64,000 nucleotides of DNA from Roseovarius sp. THAF9 (GTDB lineage Bacteria; Pseudomonadota; Alphaproteobacteria; Rhodobacterales; Rhodobacteraceae). This document shows positions 62,794 to 64,000 of this stretch, piece by piece. The stretch spans positions 1 to 64,000 of the forward strand of contig NZ_CP045406.1 of the NCBI RefSeq assembly GCF_009363715.1, given 5' to 3'. The translations under genes were made by a program, and so were the position numbers. The notes beneath the pieces are model-generated. The model made no database searches. It was not told the DNA's origin and saw nothing but the letters and a program-made list of their open reading frames with translations. Numbering within the stretch: position 1 is the first letter of the stretch; each line of letters starts with the position of its first letter.

Positions 62794-64000
62794 ATGGTTG
62801 ACCTTTTTGCCCAGAGCATCCTTTTCGCGGTTCCGGAACTCATTGGGGTTCACGGACGCATAGGTGGCGCTCTTGTAAAGCAGGTTGCGATGCCGCCTCG
62901 CCAGCGGAAGCTCTTTTTGAGCGAGTTGCGCCAACGACAGTTGAAAGGCGTGCTTGGTGAGGCTGATGACGGTTATCGAATTGCTTTTGTCGACCGACGT
63001 ACCAACGCATCGATTGAAGCCGATGAGGTCTTCATCATCGAAGATGCCTCATCGGTCGACGCCTGCATCTCGAGCCTTTCGAGAGGAACTGCCGATAGAC
63101 TAACACCAAAACCTCTCAACCCTACGCGGTGCGAACCGGAACTCCTCGCTAAAACAACCAAGGCAGTCCAAGCCGCTTGGGACGGCAAATTCGAGTTGCG
63201 CGAAGAGAAGCTCGCGTCTGACGCGGTAATGTCCGCCGGCCTTCGTCTTCCTCAAGTAGGTGCTGTTCATGCATCGCTCGCTCATTGGAGTGTATCGGAT
63301 AATCCCGGTACAATTGTCATGCCGACAGGGACCGGAAAGACAGAGACCATGATCGCATTGGCCACAGCGGTTGTGGCCCCGCGTTTGCTGATCGTCGTAC
63401 CCAACGACGCCCTCCGAACTCAGATTTCCGAAAAGTTCATGAGTCTCGGAATCCTCCCGGCCTGTGGATGCTTGCCGGAGTTTGTTGCGAGACCAGTCGT
63501 CGCTACTCTCACCAGAAGGCCAAAGTCAGTCGAAGAGGTCGACCAAGTCTTTCATGCAGCCAACGTAGTTGTGACTACGATGAACGTGGCCGGACAGGCA
63601 GCAAGCGCTGTTCAGCAAAGAATGGCCGAGCTCGCGAGCCACCTCTTCGTGGATGAAGCTCATCACATCGGCGCCAAGACCTGGCGACGTTTCAGGTCCT
63701 ACTTTTCAAAGACAAAAGTGCTGCAGTTCACTGCTACTCCCTTTCGGCGGGACAAGGTGCGAGTGGATGGCCGCCACATTTATGTCTACCCGCTATGGAA
63801 GGCTCAGGAGGAAGGCTACTTCAAGCGCATCAAGTACCTCCCAGTCAGCGGCGCTGACGACATCGATACTGACGAGCAGATCGTCGACTTGGTCGGTCAA
63901 GTGCTGGAAGAAGACAGACAGAATGGTTTTGATCACCTAGTGATGGCTCGTTGCGCTCGGCAGGCTCGAGCAGAAGAGTTGATACACCTGTATCGAGCCA
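62794..64000 (+). CDS. DEAD/DEAH-box helicase, 3' end outside the window
   Basis: At least 402 codons, open to the right edge. Superfamily 2 motifs: I IVMPTGTGKTETMIALATA (residues 174-192), Ia LLIVVPNDALRTQ, II LFVDEAHHIGAKTWR (DEAH at 287-290) and III LQFTATPFRRDKVR. The first 160 residues contain an unassigned N-terminal domain. The start at ATG 62794 (MVDLFAQS) is the first good candidate, with only a weak GGGAT ribosome site. Helicases of this restriction-enzyme/COG1061 type accompany nucleases in antiphage systems. A nuclease or other domain may lie in the unseen C-terminus. Confidence 0.8.
   Translation, partial: MVDLFAQSILFAVPELIGVHGRIGGALVKQVAMPPRQRKLFLSELRQRQLKGVLGEADDGYRIAFVDRRTNASIEADEVFIIEDASSVDACISSLSRGTADRLTPKPLNPTRCEPELLAKTTKAVQAAWDGKFELREEKLASDAVMSAGLRLPQVGAVHASLAHWSVSDNPGTIVMPTGTGKTETMIALATAVVAPRLLIVVPNDALRTQISEKFMSLGILPACGCLPEFVARPVVATLTRRPKSVEEVDQVFHAANVVVTTMNVAGQAASAVQQRMAELASHLFVDEAHHIGAKTWRRFRSYFSKTKVLQFTATPFRRDKVRVDGRHIYVYPLWKAQEEGYFKRIKYLPVSGADDIDTDEQIVDLVGQVLEEDRQNGFDHLVMARCARQARAEELIHLYRA

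Overview
The window looks like part of a repABC-type extrachromosomal replicon (large plasmid or chromid) of a marine-type alphaproteobacterium, most likely Rhodobacterales/Roseobacteraceae. The evidence is the GC-rich coding sequence, tightly overlapping ATGA gene junctions, a complete repA-repB-repC module (42.9-46.3 kb), a DUF1403/ScpB pair, and family-typical proteins such as an N-methylproline demethylase and DUF1338/HglS. No rRNA, tRNA or CRISPR array was recognised.

Layout. (1) 1-11.5 kb, catabolism: the start of a Tat-exported solute-binding protein, an XRE-cupin regulator coupled to an N-methylproline-demethylase-like flavoprotein, then a five-gene minus-strand operon (aminotransferase, AmaB-type dehydrogenase, AmaA-type oxidase, HglS, FAD-linked 2-hydroxyglutarate dehydrogenase) with a divergent LysR gene. 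Read together these five genes form an L-pipecolate / 2-aminoadipate to 2-oxoglutarate route, the lower half of the D-lysine pathway. The last gene has lost its usual C-terminal tail. (2) 11.5-14.24 kb, a nest of insertion sequences: several IS6-type ends and an ISKra4 element with 23-bp inverted repeats. (3) 14.3-18.1 kb, LysR divergent from an MFS exporter, a 32-codon ORF, an aldo/keto reductase and a DJ-1/PfpI protein. (4) 18.2-18.85 kb, a mosaic of gene and IS fragments. (5) 18.9-36.05 kb, a 17-kb minus-strand operon: a roughly 4300-residue exported protein with about 31 DUF11-type repeats, a 1176-residue outer-membrane barrel protein and an exported muramidase-like protein. I consider this a good candidate for an undescribed surface-assembly system.

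(6) 36.4-42.4 kb, recombination region: a frameshifted IS6 element, a truncated DUF1403 gene, a tyrosine recombinase beside a 31-bp core-type palindrome, a serine recombinase beside a res-like inverted repeat, a toxin-antitoxin pair whose toxin is split by an IS3 element, and a VapB with a decayed VapC. (7) 42.4-46.5 kb, repABC replication and partition, followed by two identical 16-bp palindromes (parS candidates). (8) 46.7-50.1 kb, remnants of fic and parB, then a second copy of the recombination half-site and an intact DUF1403-ScpB pair.

(9) 50.1-64 kb, a defence island: UPF0489 plus RES-domain protein; a PIN-domain protein and an XRE-ImmA fusion regulator divergent from a short type II CBASS operon (DUF2188 protein, patatin-like effector, CD-NTase, E2-like protein); an exported three-gene set with an endonuclease/exonuclease/phosphatase-fold protein; an AbiEi/AbiEii pair with tandem operators; an LA2681-type HEPN protein; and a DEAH helicase running off the end. 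The mix of intact defence genes, two recombinases, duplicated half-sites and broken toxins and transposases shows that 36-64 kb is repeatedly rearranged accessory DNA, while 1-11 kb and the 17-kb surface operon look like cohesive functional cargo.
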